Shown: positions 7,803 to 15,729 of the stretch, piece after piece
How the letters are laid out: each line of letters opens with the position of its first letter
Numbering within the stretch: position 1 is the stretch's first letter
DNA from: Synergistota bacterium
Lineage (GTDB): Bacteria; Synergistota; Synergistia; Synergistales; Synergistaceae
DNA length: 45,103 bases
Assembly: GCA_023450745.1 (NCBI GenBank)
Contig: JAEXGR010000067.1
Location: 1 to 45,103, forward strand
Direction of reading: 5' to 3'
Position numbers and translations under genes: made by a program
Notes under the pieces: generated by a model
What the model saw: only the letters and a program-made list of their open reading frames with translations
Database searches by the model: none
Told to the model about the DNA's origin: nothing

Positions 7803-9125
7803 CTAAATTACTGAAACATCAGAGCTGAATTGTATGTTTTGGGAAATCCCCGCCGTTACGAGCCCCTCCTCCTCGTACTTAGCAGGTATTACCGTGATTT
7901 CTTCGTTTATTTCCGCGGCGGCCCGGGCGGTGACCCTGATGTAATTTCTTGTGAGGCCCTTTGCCGTCGCGCCGTCCGTCTCTTCGGTGAGGATGGCGCA
8001 CGCAGCGCCGATCCATTTCGCGCAGAACTCCTTATGCAGCGCCGCGGCGAGCGAAAGCGCCTCCGAGACGCGCGGATGCACCTCCGCCTCCTTGAGCTGC
8101 TCCATCGCGGCGGCCGGCGTGCCCGCGCGCGGCGAATAGGGGAAGACGTGAATCTTGCCGAACCCCTGTTCCCTCACAAAGTCAAGGCTGCGCCGGAAGG
8201 CCCCGCCGTCCTCCGTGGGAAAGCCCACCATCAGGTCGGTGCTGACGTGCAGGCTGTCGCCGAGCGCTTCCCGCGCCCGCTGTACTATCTTAGCAAAATC
8301 TGCCGCGCGGTAGCCGCGCCTCATCGAAGAGAGCACGCCGTCGTCGCCCGACTGCAGCGGCATGTGGAGATGTTCGCAGAAGGCGGGGCAATCGGCGAGC
8401 GCGGCTAAGAGCTCGTCGTTCACCGCAAAGGGTTCGATCGAACCGAAACGAAGCCTTTTTATCCCGGGAAGCGCGCCGATGCGGCGCACCAGCCGCGGAA
8501 GATCGTCATAAAGTCCGAGATGCACGCCGGTGAGGACGATCTCCGGGCAGCCGGAGCCGGTGATCCGGCGGGCCTCCTCCACCGCCTCCGCCAGCGGGCG
8601 CGAGACCGGTTTGCCGCGCACGGCAGGGACGATGCAGTAAGAACAGTAGTGATTACAGCCGTCCTGAACCTTGAGGAAAGCCCGCGTATGCAGCCGGGGC
8701 CTGTCGAGCGTCAGGCCGTCCCACAGGTTGTCTTTTTCGATGCCGCGGTCCACCTCGAGGCGCGGCGCGGCCCCGTTCAGCCGTTCGGCGATGAGGCGCG
8801 GCAGCCGGTGTTTTAAACGGTTTCCCAGGGCGATGTCGATATCCAGCAGCGCCAGTTCCGCCTCCGTCATTCTCTGCGCGTAACAGCCGCAGGCGGCGAT
8901 GACGGCGCGCGGGTTTTCGCGGCGCGCCCGGCGGATCAGCTTGCGGCACTTGCGGTCGGCGACGGCGGTAATCGTGCAGGTGACGATGACGACGATCTCC
9001 GGCGATTCTTCGCCGCGGACCGCCCCCTCCGCCTCGAGCGCCGCGGCGATCGCTTCGCCCTCATACTGGTTTGTGCGGCAGCCCTGTATATGTATCGCGA
9101 ATTTTTTCCCTAGAAGGATTCCCAT
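7803..9125 (-). CDS. mtaB: tRNA ms2t6A methylthiotransferase MtaB
   Basis: MtaB is a radical-SAM enzyme with two 4Fe-4S clusters that adds a methylthio group to t6A37 in tRNAs reading ANN codons. The N-terminal domain has HIQGCRTNQYEGEA, the MtaB-type variant of the first cluster motif, plus VTCTITAVADRKCR and ACGCYAQR. The radical-SAM motif is CNHYCSYC (in VQDGCNHYCSYCIVP), and PLQSGDDGVLSSMRRGY is a family signature. A TRAM-like tail follows. I start it at 9125 (MGILLGKKFAIH); an ATG at 9164 is in frame but overlaps the upstream gene, and neither has a strong binding site. It lies just behind the HEPN/MNT pair and may be co-transcribed with it. Confidence 0.92.
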   Translation of the reverse strand: MGILLGKKFAIHIQGCRTNQYEGEAIAAALEAEGAVRGEESPEIVVIVTCTITAVADRKCRKLIRRARRENPRAVIAACGCYAQRMTEAELALLDIDIALGNRLKHRLPRLIAERLNGAAPRLEVDRGIEKDNLWDGLTLDRPRLHTRAFLKVQDGCNHYCSYCIVPAVRGKPVSRPLAEAVEEARRITGSGCPEIVLTGVHLGLYDDLPRLVRRIGALPGIKRLRFGSIEPFAVNDELLAALADCPAFCEHLHMPLQSGDDGVLSSMRRGYRAADFAKIVQRAREALGDSLHVSTDLMVGFPTEDGGAFRRSLDFVREQGFGKIHVFPYSPRAGTPAAAMEQLKEAEVHPRVSEALSLAAALHKEFCAKWIGAACAILTEETDGATAKGLTRNYIRVTARAAAEINEEITVIPAKYEEEGLVTAGISQNIQFSSDVSVI

Positions 9126-9139
9126 CTCAGTTCTTGTAT

Positions 9140-9436
9140 TCAGCCTCTCAGCACAATGTGGCATTTTCGGATATTATCCTTGAATGATTCCGGAATGTCG
9201 TCCCAGATAAAAATATCGGCGCGGAAAGGAAGCCGGCTTTCATCAAGAGCCTCTGCCAGCGCGGAAACCGCGCGCCTGTCCGTGGTGAAGACGACAAAAT
9301 CCAAATCAGACTGCGGGCGAAAGTTCGCCGTCGTACGCGAACCGTATGCCCACACCTCGCAGTCTGGAACGTATTTTGCAAAATACTCGTCTAAAATTTT
9401 TGCCACGCTTTCACTGATGCCGGGGGCTCTATTCAT
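9140..9436 (-). CDS. MNT-type nucleotidyltransferase domain protein
   Basis: The 98-residue protein is a minimal nucleotidyltransferase. It shows WAYGSRTTANFRPQSDLDFVVF, with the GS motif and the first two catalytic aspartates (DLDF), and a third acidic position in RADIFIWDD. Such proteins pair with HEPN partners; in several systems the MNT protein is an antitoxin that adds AMP to the HEPN toxin. The gene overlaps the HI0074-type gene by eight bases, so translation is coupled. The key residues look intact, so the enzyme may be active. Confidence 0.88.
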   Translation of the reverse strand: MNRAPGISESVAKILDEYFAKYVPDCEVWAYGSRTTANFRPQSDLDFVVFTTDRRAVSALAEALDESRLPFRADIFIWDDIPESFKDNIRKCHIVLRG

Positions 9437-9848
9437 GAAGCCGCTTCCCTGTCATTTTTTCGTAAAGCGCCTCAGCGTCAGAGATGAAAGAGGGCATCAG
9501 CGCCAACGAGCGCCGCGCTTTTTCGCCGCTGTAATCGTGAGACGTCCCAGTGCGCGCGTCTGCATAATCAAGCCAGCGTTCCATCGGCGGCGGAATGACG
9601 CCGTTCTCAAACGCGCAGCGCAGCAGCGGTTTGGGGCTGTTGGGCGGCTCCGGGATTCCCAGCTCTTCTGAAAGGTAACGTTTCAAGACCTTCCACATGC
9701 AGTCATAAGAGACTTCGTAGCGCTGTATGACCGACTCGGAAACGGCCTCGCGCATAAGCCGTTCGACATCATGTCCCAATTCAAGATAATTATCGTGCTG
9801 CTCTTTGAGATTTATAAGTGATTTCTGAAATTTATCATATTGAATCAT
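9429..9848 (-). CDS. HI0074-family HEPN protein, nucleotidyltransferase partner
   Basis: This all-helical 139-residue protein belongs to the HI0074 family, described as nucleotidyltransferase substrate-binding proteins and now seen as HEPN-fold proteins. Family features are YEVSYDCMWKVLKRYL in the middle and DYADARTGTSHDYS near residue 105. The latter holds R-x4-H (RTGTSH), the spacing of the HEPN nuclease motif, so toxin-like RNase activity is possible. The MNT gene follows with an eight-base overlap. By comparison with HEPN/MNT systems this looks like a two-gene toxin-antitoxin or defence unit; other HI0073/HI0074 pairs have no proven role. Confidence 0.88.
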   Translation of the reverse strand: MIQYDKFQKSLINLKEQHDNYLELGHDVERLMREAVSESVIQRYEVSYDCMWKVLKRYLSEELGIPEPPNSPKPLLRCAFENGVIPPPMERWLDYADARTGTSHDYSGEKARRSLALMPSFISDAEALYEKMTGKRLHE

Positions 9849-9870
9849 GAAGCCGCTTCTGCCCTGTCCT

Positions 9871-11406
9871 TTATATGTTTCTTATCTTCCGCAGCCCCGC
9901 GAAGAGCTCCTTCATCGGCCCCGCCAGCAGGCGCTGCCGTTCCGCAAAGACCTTTTCGTAGATGGCGGCGTTTTTCGCGTCGGGTTCAAAGCGGCCGCGG
10001 AAGGTGATCCACTGCCGCATCGTCTCTTTTATATTATCGATATCGCCGACGGCGTAGGCCGCCACGGCGACGTCGGCCATCAGGCCGCCCTCGCTTCTGG
10101 TGGGGATGTTATAGGCTCCGCCTATGATGTCCGCCTTGATCTGTGTCCAGAGCGGGCTCTTGCTGCCGCCCTCGGTGCCGATGATCTCGTTTAGGGGAAT
10201 GCCGCATTCGCGGTAGATCTTTATCATCTGGGCGTACTCGAAGGCGATTGCCTCGAGGATCGAGCGCCACATCGCGGCGCGGTCGCTCGCGCCGAAAAGG
10301 CCGGTGAAAGCGCCGCAGGCGCCCGGCATATCGGGGCCCGCGCCCTGCAAATAGGGATAGAACAAAAGCCCGCGCGCACCGGCGGGCACGTCCGCCGCGA
10401 GGGTGTCCATCTCCGCGTAGAACATCGGGTCTCCCGCGCGGTTTGCGACGCTGTCGCGGAACCAGCGCAGCGAAAGGCCGCCGGCGCGGATCATGCTCCA
10501 GTAAAAGTAAGAGTCCTCAAGCGTGCCGGTGGCGAACATCATGCCGGGGGCCGCCGTGATACGGCTGTCGGCCTCGGCGACGGCGACGGCGAATATCGAG
10601 GCCGTTCCCGCCACGTCGGTGGCCAATCCCGGCTCCAGCAATCCGGAGGCCAGCGCCGACTGCATAGTGTCGCCCGCTCCCGCGGCGATTGGGATGCCGG
10701 AGGGCAGTCCCATCTTCTCCGCCTCCTCCGGGCAGAGGAAGCCGACGATGTCCCACGGTCTGACGATGCGCGGCAGGATTTCCATGGGAATGCCTATGGC
10801 CTGCATCTGGCGTTTGGACCAGTCGCGCTTCTTCGCGTCATAGCCGATGAGCCAACCCGACATCGTCGCCCAGTCTAAAAAGGCCTCTTTGGCGGTCAGC
10901 CCCGCGAGCGTGCCGAGGACGAAGGGGCCGTTATTGACGACCTTTACGGAATTTTCGCGGAAACCGGTATATTGGTTGAGGAACCAGCGCAGGATCATCG
11001 GCGGCATGAATTCGTCGACGATGGCGTTTCCGCTCTCCTCGACCCAGACCGGCTCGACGTTTTCGCGCACCCATTTCGCCTCTATGCTCGCGCGGTTGTC
11101 GAGATAGGGGACGAAGGGCGTCACCGGCTGCCAGTTATCGTCGATGCCGACGATGCCGCAGATGATGCCGCTCGCCGAGATCGCGCGGATTTCGGCGGGG
11201 TTGACGCCCGATTTGGCCAGACATTCGCGCACGCCCTCACGGACGTTGTCCACGAAACAGTTGGCGTCCATCTCGGCCCAGCCGGGACGCGGGTAGGAGA
11301 TCTTATTTTCTCTGTAAGCCTCGGCGACGCGCGTGGAATCTATGCTGTAGAGCGCCGTCTTGGTTCCCATCGTGCCGCAGTCGAAAGCGATGTAATATTT
11401 TCCCAT
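9871..11406 (-). CDS. FGGY-family carbohydrate kinase
   Basis: The 511-residue protein has the FGGY kinase layout: a first phosphate loop IAFDCGTMGTKTALYS at the N terminus, an N-terminal sugar-binding domain with PGWAEMDAN (the W-E-D/Q element), GAGDTMQSALASG with the catalytic-type aspartate, and the adenosine motif GTEGGSKSPLWTQIKADIIG near residue 410. It is closest in look to xylulokinase-type members, but the substrate of FGGY kinases cannot be read from sequence by eye. The start MGKYYIAFDCGT at 11406 was chosen because the first beta strand begins there. It lies five bases behind the C45 hydrolase gene, so the two form an operon. Confidence 0.85.
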   Translation of the reverse strand: MGKYYIAFDCGTMGTKTALYSIDSTRVAEAYRENKISYPRPGWAEMDANCFVDNVREGVRECLAKSGVNPAEIRAISASGIICGIVGIDDNWQPVTPFVPYLDNRASIEAKWVRENVEPVWVEESGNAIVDEFMPPMILRWFLNQYTGFRENSVKVVNNGPFVLGTLAGLTAKEAFLDWATMSGWLIGYDAKKRDWSKRQMQAIGIPMEILPRIVRPWDIVGFLCPEEAEKMGLPSGIPIAAGAGDTMQSALASGLLEPGLATDVAGTASIFAVAVAEADSRITAAPGMMFATGTLEDSYFYWSMIRAGGLSLRWFRDSVANRAGDPMFYAEMDTLAADVPAGARGLLFYPYLQGAGPDMPGACGAFTGLFGASDRAAMWRSILEAIAFEYAQMIKIYRECGIPLNEIIGTEGGSKSPLWTQIKADIIGGAYNIPTRSEGGLMADVAVAAYAVGDIDNIKETMRQWITFRGRFEPDAKNAAIYEKVFAERQRLLAGPMKELFAGLRKIRNI

Positions 11407-11411
11407 GGCGG

Positions 11412-12512
11412 CTATGCCTCGCGCGGTTTGAGGAGCGTTTTCATGTCTATCGGCGTCCATTCCTGGCGGCCGGGGATTTTGAACCACAGCTCGTACCGTT
11501 CTGGCACGGCGACCAACTGATAGAGGGTCAGGTCTGTCGTCGCGCCCAGCTCCTCGATCTTGGAATCCATGATGTCCATCATCACCTTTTCGTTGATCGT
11601 CCCCTTAAAATGTTTGGCGAGGGTGAGAAGGTTCTGACGGCGCGTGCGCGTCATCCAGTAAGTCTTGTCGTCGGGGCGCGGCAGCCCCCAGGAAAACTCC
11701 GTAAAATGGTTCGTCAGCACCGTAAGGCCGGGGCGCGAGTGCGATTCGCGGCGTTTGACCTCGAAGACCGGCCACTCGAAGCAGCGGGCGGTCTGTCCGT
11801 CCGCCACGCCGACGATATAGGCAAAGTTTGCTTTAGTGGTCTGGAAGCAGCTCTCGATCTCGTCAAGAGTCGAGCAGTCGAGCAGGAAGCTGAAGAGCTC
11901 CGCCACCGCCGGGACGCGGCTGTCATACCAGAGCGCGCCGCCGGAGGGCATGCCGTTGTTGAGTTCGAGGAAAATGCCCTTTTCGTTCATGCCGTTGACG
12001 GCGTATATCTCGCCGGCGTAGCCGACCGTCGCCACCGCGAGAGAACCGTCGCCGGGATGGAAGCAGGCGAGGACGATGTCGTCGTCAAATTCCTTGAACC
12101 ATGGGAGGTAATCATAGTTCCTTCCGTAAACGAGAGGCCCTTCCGCATAATCGCCCCAGACTGCGATGCCGGAGCATTGCTGCGGCATGAGGGTCATCGC
12201 GGCGATGACTTCAAAGGCGTTGACGAGCTTGAGCTCTTCAAGCGTCAGGCCGGAGCTTTCGCTCATTCCGCGCAAAACCTCTTTGAATTTATAGGGGTAA
12301 TTCGCGAAAAACTTTTCCGCCTGCTGTTTGAGGCCCTGGGGGGCGGCCGCCTCCGCCAGAATTCGGCCGCAGATGGCCCGTTCGTATATGTCGCGGAGCT
12401 CAGCCGACATGAGCGCGCCGTACTGGCGTCCCATCTCACGCCAGGTGCCGCGCAGGTCGATAATATTCAGTTTGCCGCTCTTTGTCTTTGAGCCCTCTTC
12501 AAAAGTTTCCAT
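11412..12512 (-). CDS. C45-family Ntn-hydrolase (acyltransferase-like)
   Basis: The 366-residue protein resembles the C45 family, which includes acyl-CoA:6-aminopenicillanic acid acyltransferase and many uncharacterised bacterial amidases. LRGTWREMGRQYGALMSAEL at the N terminus is the family opening. QQCSGIAVWG with Cys113 is the likely self-processing site and nucleophile, followed by LVYGRNYDY, and NGMNEKGIFLELNNG and LTNHF further on. These enzymes cleave or transfer acyl groups on amide bonds after self-cleavage before the Cys. Pairing with a sugar kinase suggests removal of an acyl group from an acylated sugar or amine before phosphorylation, which is inference. GGGAGG precedes the start. 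Confidence 0.8.
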   Translation of the reverse strand: METFEEGSKTKSGKLNIIDLRGTWREMGRQYGALMSAELRDIYERAICGRILAEAAAPQGLKQQAEKFFANYPYKFKEVLRGMSESSGLTLEELKLVNAFEVIAAMTLMPQQCSGIAVWGDYAEGPLVYGRNYDYLPWFKEFDDDIVLACFHPGDGSLAVATVGYAGEIYAVNGMNEKGIFLELNNGMPSGGALWYDSRVPAVAELFSFLLDCSTLDEIESCFQTTKANFAYIVGVADGQTARCFEWPVFEVKRRESHSRPGLTVLTNHFTEFSWGLPRPDDKTYWMTRTRRQNLLTLAKHFKGTINEKVMMDIMDSKIEELGATTDLTLYQLVAVPERYELWFKIPGRQEWTPIDMKTLLKPREA

Positions 12513-12545
12513 AAGTCAGCCTCCCATCGTTGCCTCTCATGATAT

Positions 12546-12551
12546 ATTATA
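12546..12551 (-). promoter_or_regulatory. Likely -10 box of the C45 hydrolase-kinase operon
   Basis: TATAAT on the minus strand lies 34 bases before the start of the C45 gene, within GTGTATAATATATC. No good -35 box is visible at 17 bases, so the call rests on the -10 box and its position. Confidence 0.45.
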
Positions 12552-12672
12552 CACTGGTAGAGTTCCAAGGGAACAGCCGATTCTCTGGGCCGCCGGACGG
12601 CGGGACGGGCCGGATTGCCTGCCCTTTGCGAGTTCCCTATCTAGTAATTATCACAATAACGGGGTGTTTTTG

Positions 12673-13362
12673 ATGACAGGAAGCCTTGCTCCCGAGGAAA
12701 TAAAAAAATATATCGACGAAAACGAGGCGAAGCTGCGGCAATACGTCTCGCTGCTGATAAAGGCCAACGAACTGGCGCGGCTCACGGGGCCGTCGGACGA
12801 AGATACCCTCTGGAACGCCCATGTCGCCGACTGCGCCTTTGCGCTGCCGCTGCTTCCCGAGCGCGGGCGCGTGATCGACGTCGGCACCGGCGGCGGCCTT
12901 CCCGGGATCGTCTGGGCGATCTGCCGGCCGGAGTTGCAGGTCACGCTGCTTGACAGCATCACGCGCAAGTGTGTGCAGGTGGAAAGGATGGCGTCGCTGA
13001 TGGGACTTACGAACGTCTCCGTCGTCTGCGCCCGCTCCGAAGACTACGCGAAAAAGAATTTAGGCCGGTTCGACGTCGCGGCGGCGCGCGCCGTCTGCGC
13101 CGCCGGCATTCTTGCGGAGTATCTCGCCCCGTTTGTAAAAATGAAGGGGCGGCTTATCGCTTTCAAGGGGCCGAAGGTGCAGGAAGAGCTGGAGGCAGTG
13201 GGCAATAAATGGAAATACCTCGGTCTGTCGTCGCCGCATCTGGCATCATACGAGCTTGGCGAAATGAAGCGGTACTTCGCCGTGTGGAACAAGATCGGCC
13301 CGCTCCCCAAAGGAATGCCCCGCAAGCCAGGGATGGCCGAGAAGTTTCCTTGGTACGGTTAA
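12673..13362 (+). CDS. rsmG: 16S rRNA (guanine527-N7)-methyltransferase
   Basis: RsmG (GidB) methylates G527 of 16S rRNA with SAM. The 229-residue protein has the SAM loop VIDVGTGGGLPGIVWA (about 69-84), LLDSITRKCVQVERM with the acidic ribose contact, FDVAAARAVCAAGIL and the late strand GRLIAFKGPKVQEEL, all in the usual order. HVADCAFALPLLP at about 51-63 is the family N-terminal region. The start at 12673 follows GGGGTG; the longer open frame upstream crosses the divergent promoter region. A palindromic repeat begins inside the stop codon. Loss of this gene is a known route to low-level streptomycin resistance in other bacteria. Confidence 0.95.
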   Translation: MTGSLAPEEIKKYIDENEAKLRQYVSLLIKANELARLTGPSDEDTLWNAHVADCAFALPLLPERGRVIDVGTGGGLPGIVWAICRPELQVTLLDSITRKCVQVERMASLMGLTNVSVVCARSEDYAKKNLGRFDVAAARAVCAAGILAEYLAPFVKMKGRLIAFKGPKVQEELEAVGNKWKYLGLSSPHLASYELGEMKRYFAVWNKIGPLPKGMPRKPGMAEKFPWYG

Positions 13363-13486
13363 ATCGGCGTTTATAAGCGCCGTCTGCGTCATAACATTGG
13401 GGTCTGCTGTCCTCGCCGTATTAATATACGGCTCCGGGCGCAGACCCCAATGTTATATAGCATCCGGCACGTCTAAACGCCGATTT
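13361..13486 (+). repeat. Palindromic intergenic element, short form, copy B
   Basis: This 126-bp element has perfect 13-bp terminal inverted repeats (AAATCGGCGTTTA and TAAACGCCGATTT). Inside them CATAACATTGGGGTCTGC pairs with GCAGACCCCAATGTTAT, around the centre CGCCGTATTAATATACGGCTCCG. It begins within the rsmG stop codon. It aligns with copy C (30606) in its ends (CGGCG..TATAAGC.CCG) and its centre. Confidence 0.9.
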
Positions 13487-13572
13487 ATCTTCGATAGGCG
13501 AGCGTGGCAAATGGAGGTTTGGCGCGCTAGCTACAAAAAACAATCTGCTGTCAATTAGGCGGTTTCTGCTTA

Positions 13573-13773
13573 GATTTTGATCTTGGCTCCCTCGCTGAGG
13601 GAGCTCCCCGCGAAGCGGGGTGAGGGAGAATTGACCTTGGTTTTATGCTTTTCTCTTCTTTAAGAAGTTACAAAAACCTTAAGGTCAACGTCAAAACTCC
13701 CTCCGACCCGGCGAAAACCCGTCGCCGGCCCACCTCCCTCGTGAGGGAGGCTTTTAAGGCGCAAACCAAAATC
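13573..13773. repeat. Composite palindromic repeat with CTCCCTC hairpins
   Basis: About 200 bp bounded by GATTTTG and CAAAATC. It contains GGCTCCCTCgctGAGGGAGCtCCCCgcgaagCGGGGtGAGGGAG near the left, TTGACCTT paired with AAGGTCAA in the middle, and CCTCCCTCgtGAGGGAGG near the right. The CCCTC/GAGGG hairpin style is like repeats I know from many gut Firmicutes genomes, but this match is from memory of the pattern and was not searched. Confidence 0.75.
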
Positions 13774-13811
13774 GTTGAATACCAGTAGATTATTTTTTGC
13801 GATTGAACGCT

Positions 13812-13887
13812 AAATCGGCGTTTACGCTTTCGCTTGATAGCAGGAAAATAGGTGCTTCTTCGCGCCGATTTTTATAAACGCCGATTT
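13812..13887. repeat. Short element sharing terminal repeats with copy B
   Basis: AAATCGGCGTTTA (13812-13824) and TAAACGCCGATTT (13875-13887) are the same 13-bp ends as in copy B, but the 50-base interior lacks the CGTAT..ATACG centre. A further CGCGCCGATTTTTA partial copy lies just inside the right end. It is probably a deletion derivative of the copy B family. Confidence 0.75.
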
Positions 13888-13946
13888 GCCCTGATTTATA
13901 TTTGCGGCGCTTGCCATATACGCGGCAATAGCCTTAAAATACGGTA

Positions 13947-14195
13947 ATGAACAAACGGTTGATCGTCCTATTTTTATCATTCTCCACAATAATCGCTTAC
14001 GGCTATGCGCTCGGGGGCCTTGGCAGCTACGCGATGGGAGTGCCGAAGCCGCTGCCGATTGCCGCCGGGCTTATTGGCGGCACGCTCTGCGCCTATCTCG
14101 CGCTGAAGATTTGGCGTCTGTACCTGACCGAGATAGAGGCGGAGAACAAACGTCTTGCGGAAGAACGCGAAAGGGCTGAGGAGGAGGAAGGGTAG
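13947..14195 (+). CDS. Small two-helix membrane protein, unknown
   Basis: I do not recognise this 82-residue protein. It has a hydrophobic N-terminal segment (about 4-24, LIVLFLSFSTIIAYGYALGG), a second one (about 36-55, LPIAAGLIGGTLCAYLALKI) and a charged C-terminal helix with EIEAENKRLAEERERAEEEE, probably a short coiled coil on the cytoplasmic side. The ribosome binding site is weak. It stands alone between a repeat-rich stretch and a hairpin terminator. The base composition and the amphipathic tail favour a real gene, but no function can be given. Confidence 0.6.
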   Translation: MNKRLIVLFLSFSTIIAYGYALGGLGSYAMGVPKPLPIAAGLIGGTLCAYLALKIWRLYLTEIEAENKRLAEERERAEEEEG

Positions 14196-14236
14196 TTCTT
14201 ACGGAAAGCCCCGAAGCGGCAGTGATGAATTCGTTA

Positions 14237-14290
14237 TAGTTGACTATGTCCGCTAATTGGTATGACGCTGGACGCAGTCAACTATTTTTT
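14237..14290 (+). terminator. Hairpin with T run behind the small membrane protein
   Basis: TAGTTGACT (14237-14245) pairs with AGTCAACTA (14276-14284), with an inner GTCC/GGAC pair, and six T follow directly. The long loop makes it less typical than the other terminators here. Confidence 0.6.
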
Positions 14291-14380
14291 ATTGTAAAAA
14301 GACCGCTTAGAACACGGCTCTTTCTTCTATATCAAGCGCGGCGGATAAAAACTTCCCCCGGCCTTCCGCGGCGGCAATAG

Positions 14381-14418
14381 AAAGAGGCCCGGAGAAAAAA
14401 CGCTCTTCGGGTCTCTTT
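14381..14418. terminator. Hairpin between convergent genes, downstream of gltS
   Basis: AAAGAGgCCCG and CGGGtCTCTTT form a ten-pair stem with one mismatch and an A-rich loop. It lies 53 bases behind the GltS stop. There is no clear T run after the stem on either strand, so termination is only likely from position. Confidence 0.45.
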
Positions 14419-14470
14419 CATAAAACTATATGGTTCTGAAGATGGTGTTCTTATTCGCCGGTGTCCGTGA

Positions 14471-15664
14471 TCAGCGGCACCAATTCAGCCACATGGTGAT
14501 GATCGCGGCGTTGGTAAAGTTACAGAAGAGACCGCCTATTACGGGGACCACCAGAAAGGCCAGCCTTGAATAGCGATACTTGACGCGGAGAGCGTTCATA
14601 TTGGCCATCGCTACAGGCACCGCCCCTAAACCGAAGCCGACATGCCCGGCGCAGATCACCGCCGCGTCGTAGTTTTTCCCGGTAAGGTTGAAGGTGAGAT
14701 AGCGGGCGAAAAGATACATCAGCAGCACCTGGGCCAGCAGGACGACCATAATGGGAAGCGCCATGTCGATAAGTTCCCAGAGCTTCATCGTATAAATCGC
14801 CATTGAAACGAAGACCGTCAGGAAGACGTCCCCTATAGTCTCAATTTCAACCTCCGGCACATCGGCTTTCTTCACGTCCAGCGCCACTCTCATCACAGCC
14901 CCGCCGCACATCCCCATTACATGAGACGAGAGTACGATGGAGGGGAAGAAGTAGTTGAATGCCGATTGCATGAGCATACCGACTCCCAGCGCCACGAATA
15001 TAAGAAAAAACGATTTGGGAATTTCGCCGACAGAGACCGTCATGGCGGATTTTTCCGGCGATTCCGTATCTGAAGAAACGTCGGCAGCGCCGTCCAGCAG
15101 ATGTTTTTTCTGGATCAGGCTGTTGGCGAGCGGGCCTCCTATCAATGATCCGCTGACGAGCCCAAAGGTGGCGGCGGCGATTGCGACCGAAAGCGCCCCC
15201 GGGTAATCAGGCGGAGCGAAGGAAGCCGCGTAGCCGTGGCCTCCCGTCATCGGAATAGAGCCGGTCATCAGCGCTATCATTGGTTCCAATCCAAGCATCG
15301 TCCCCAGCGATACGGAAAGAACGTTCTGTAGAAAAGCCAGCAGAGAGGCCAGTATCAAGAACACAACGGCAACCTTGCCGCCTTTTTTAAGGACGACCAT
15401 GCTGGCGCCGAATCCGCTGGCAGTAAAGAAGAGGTCCATGAAAAACCCCTGGTAGGAGTTATCAAAAGTAAATCCGACGACTCCCGTCAAGCGAAGGGTC
15501 AGCGCCAGCGCCGCGAAAATCAGCCCGCCGACGACCGCTCCGGAGATGCAGTATTTTCTGAAAACAGACACCTTGGAGTTTATCCATTCGCCAAACAAAG
15601 CTAACACGACCGCAAAGAAAAGGGTGTAAATGCTATTGAATTGGATATTGTAAAGTTCATTCAT
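14471..15664 (-). CDS. gltS: Sodium/glutamate symporter family protein (GltS type)
   Basis: This 397-residue inner-membrane protein has about ten to twelve hydrophobic segments and the GltS signature TGSIPMTGGHGYAASFAPP (about 136-154), the re-entrant loop of the ESS family. The C-terminal half has the matching GHVGFGLGAVPVAMANMNAL loop. GltS carries glutamate in with sodium. Because it ends an operon for a dehydratase, an aminotransferase and a hydroxyacid dehydrogenase, it may carry a related substrate such as a hydroxylated dicarboxylate or amino acid; the gene symbol refers to the family. It is 65 bases behind the aminotransferase gene. Confidence 0.87.
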   Translation of the reverse strand: MNELYNIQFNSIYTLFFAVVLALFGEWINSKVSVFRKYCISGAVVGGLIFAALALTLRLTGVVGFTFDNSYQGFFMDLFFTASGFGASMVVLKKGGKVAVVFLILASLLAFLQNVLSVSLGTMLGLEPMIALMTGSIPMTGGHGYAASFAPPDYPGALSVAIAAATFGLVSGSLIGGPLANSLIQKKHLLDGAADVSSDTESPEKSAMTVSVGEIPKSFFLIFVALGVGMLMQSAFNYFFPSIVLSSHVMGMCGGAVMRVALDVKKADVPEVEIETIGDVFLTVFVSMAIYTMKLWELIDMALPIMVVLLAQVLLMYLFARYLTFNLTGKNYDAAVICAGHVGFGLGAVPVAMANMNALRVKYRYSRLAFLVVPVIGGLFCNFTNAAIITMWLNWCR

Positions 15665-15729
15665 CCTATATCTCTCCCGTAATCCCAGCTTATCTTATCA
15701 TAAGGGTATTTATTTGGAGGATAAAAGCG

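Noticed and set aside
9126..9164. Longer N terminus of MtaB (start at 9164)
   Set aside because: It overlaps the MNT gene and adds residues before the conserved beta strand; kept only as an alternative.
12328..12672. N-terminal extension of rsmG
   Set aside because: It would overlap the start of the divergent C45 gene and its promoter, and the added residues do not belong to the family.
13573..13773. CRISPR-like repeats with CTCCCTC units
   Set aside because: The units are hairpins without regular spacing or spacers, and no cas genes are present.
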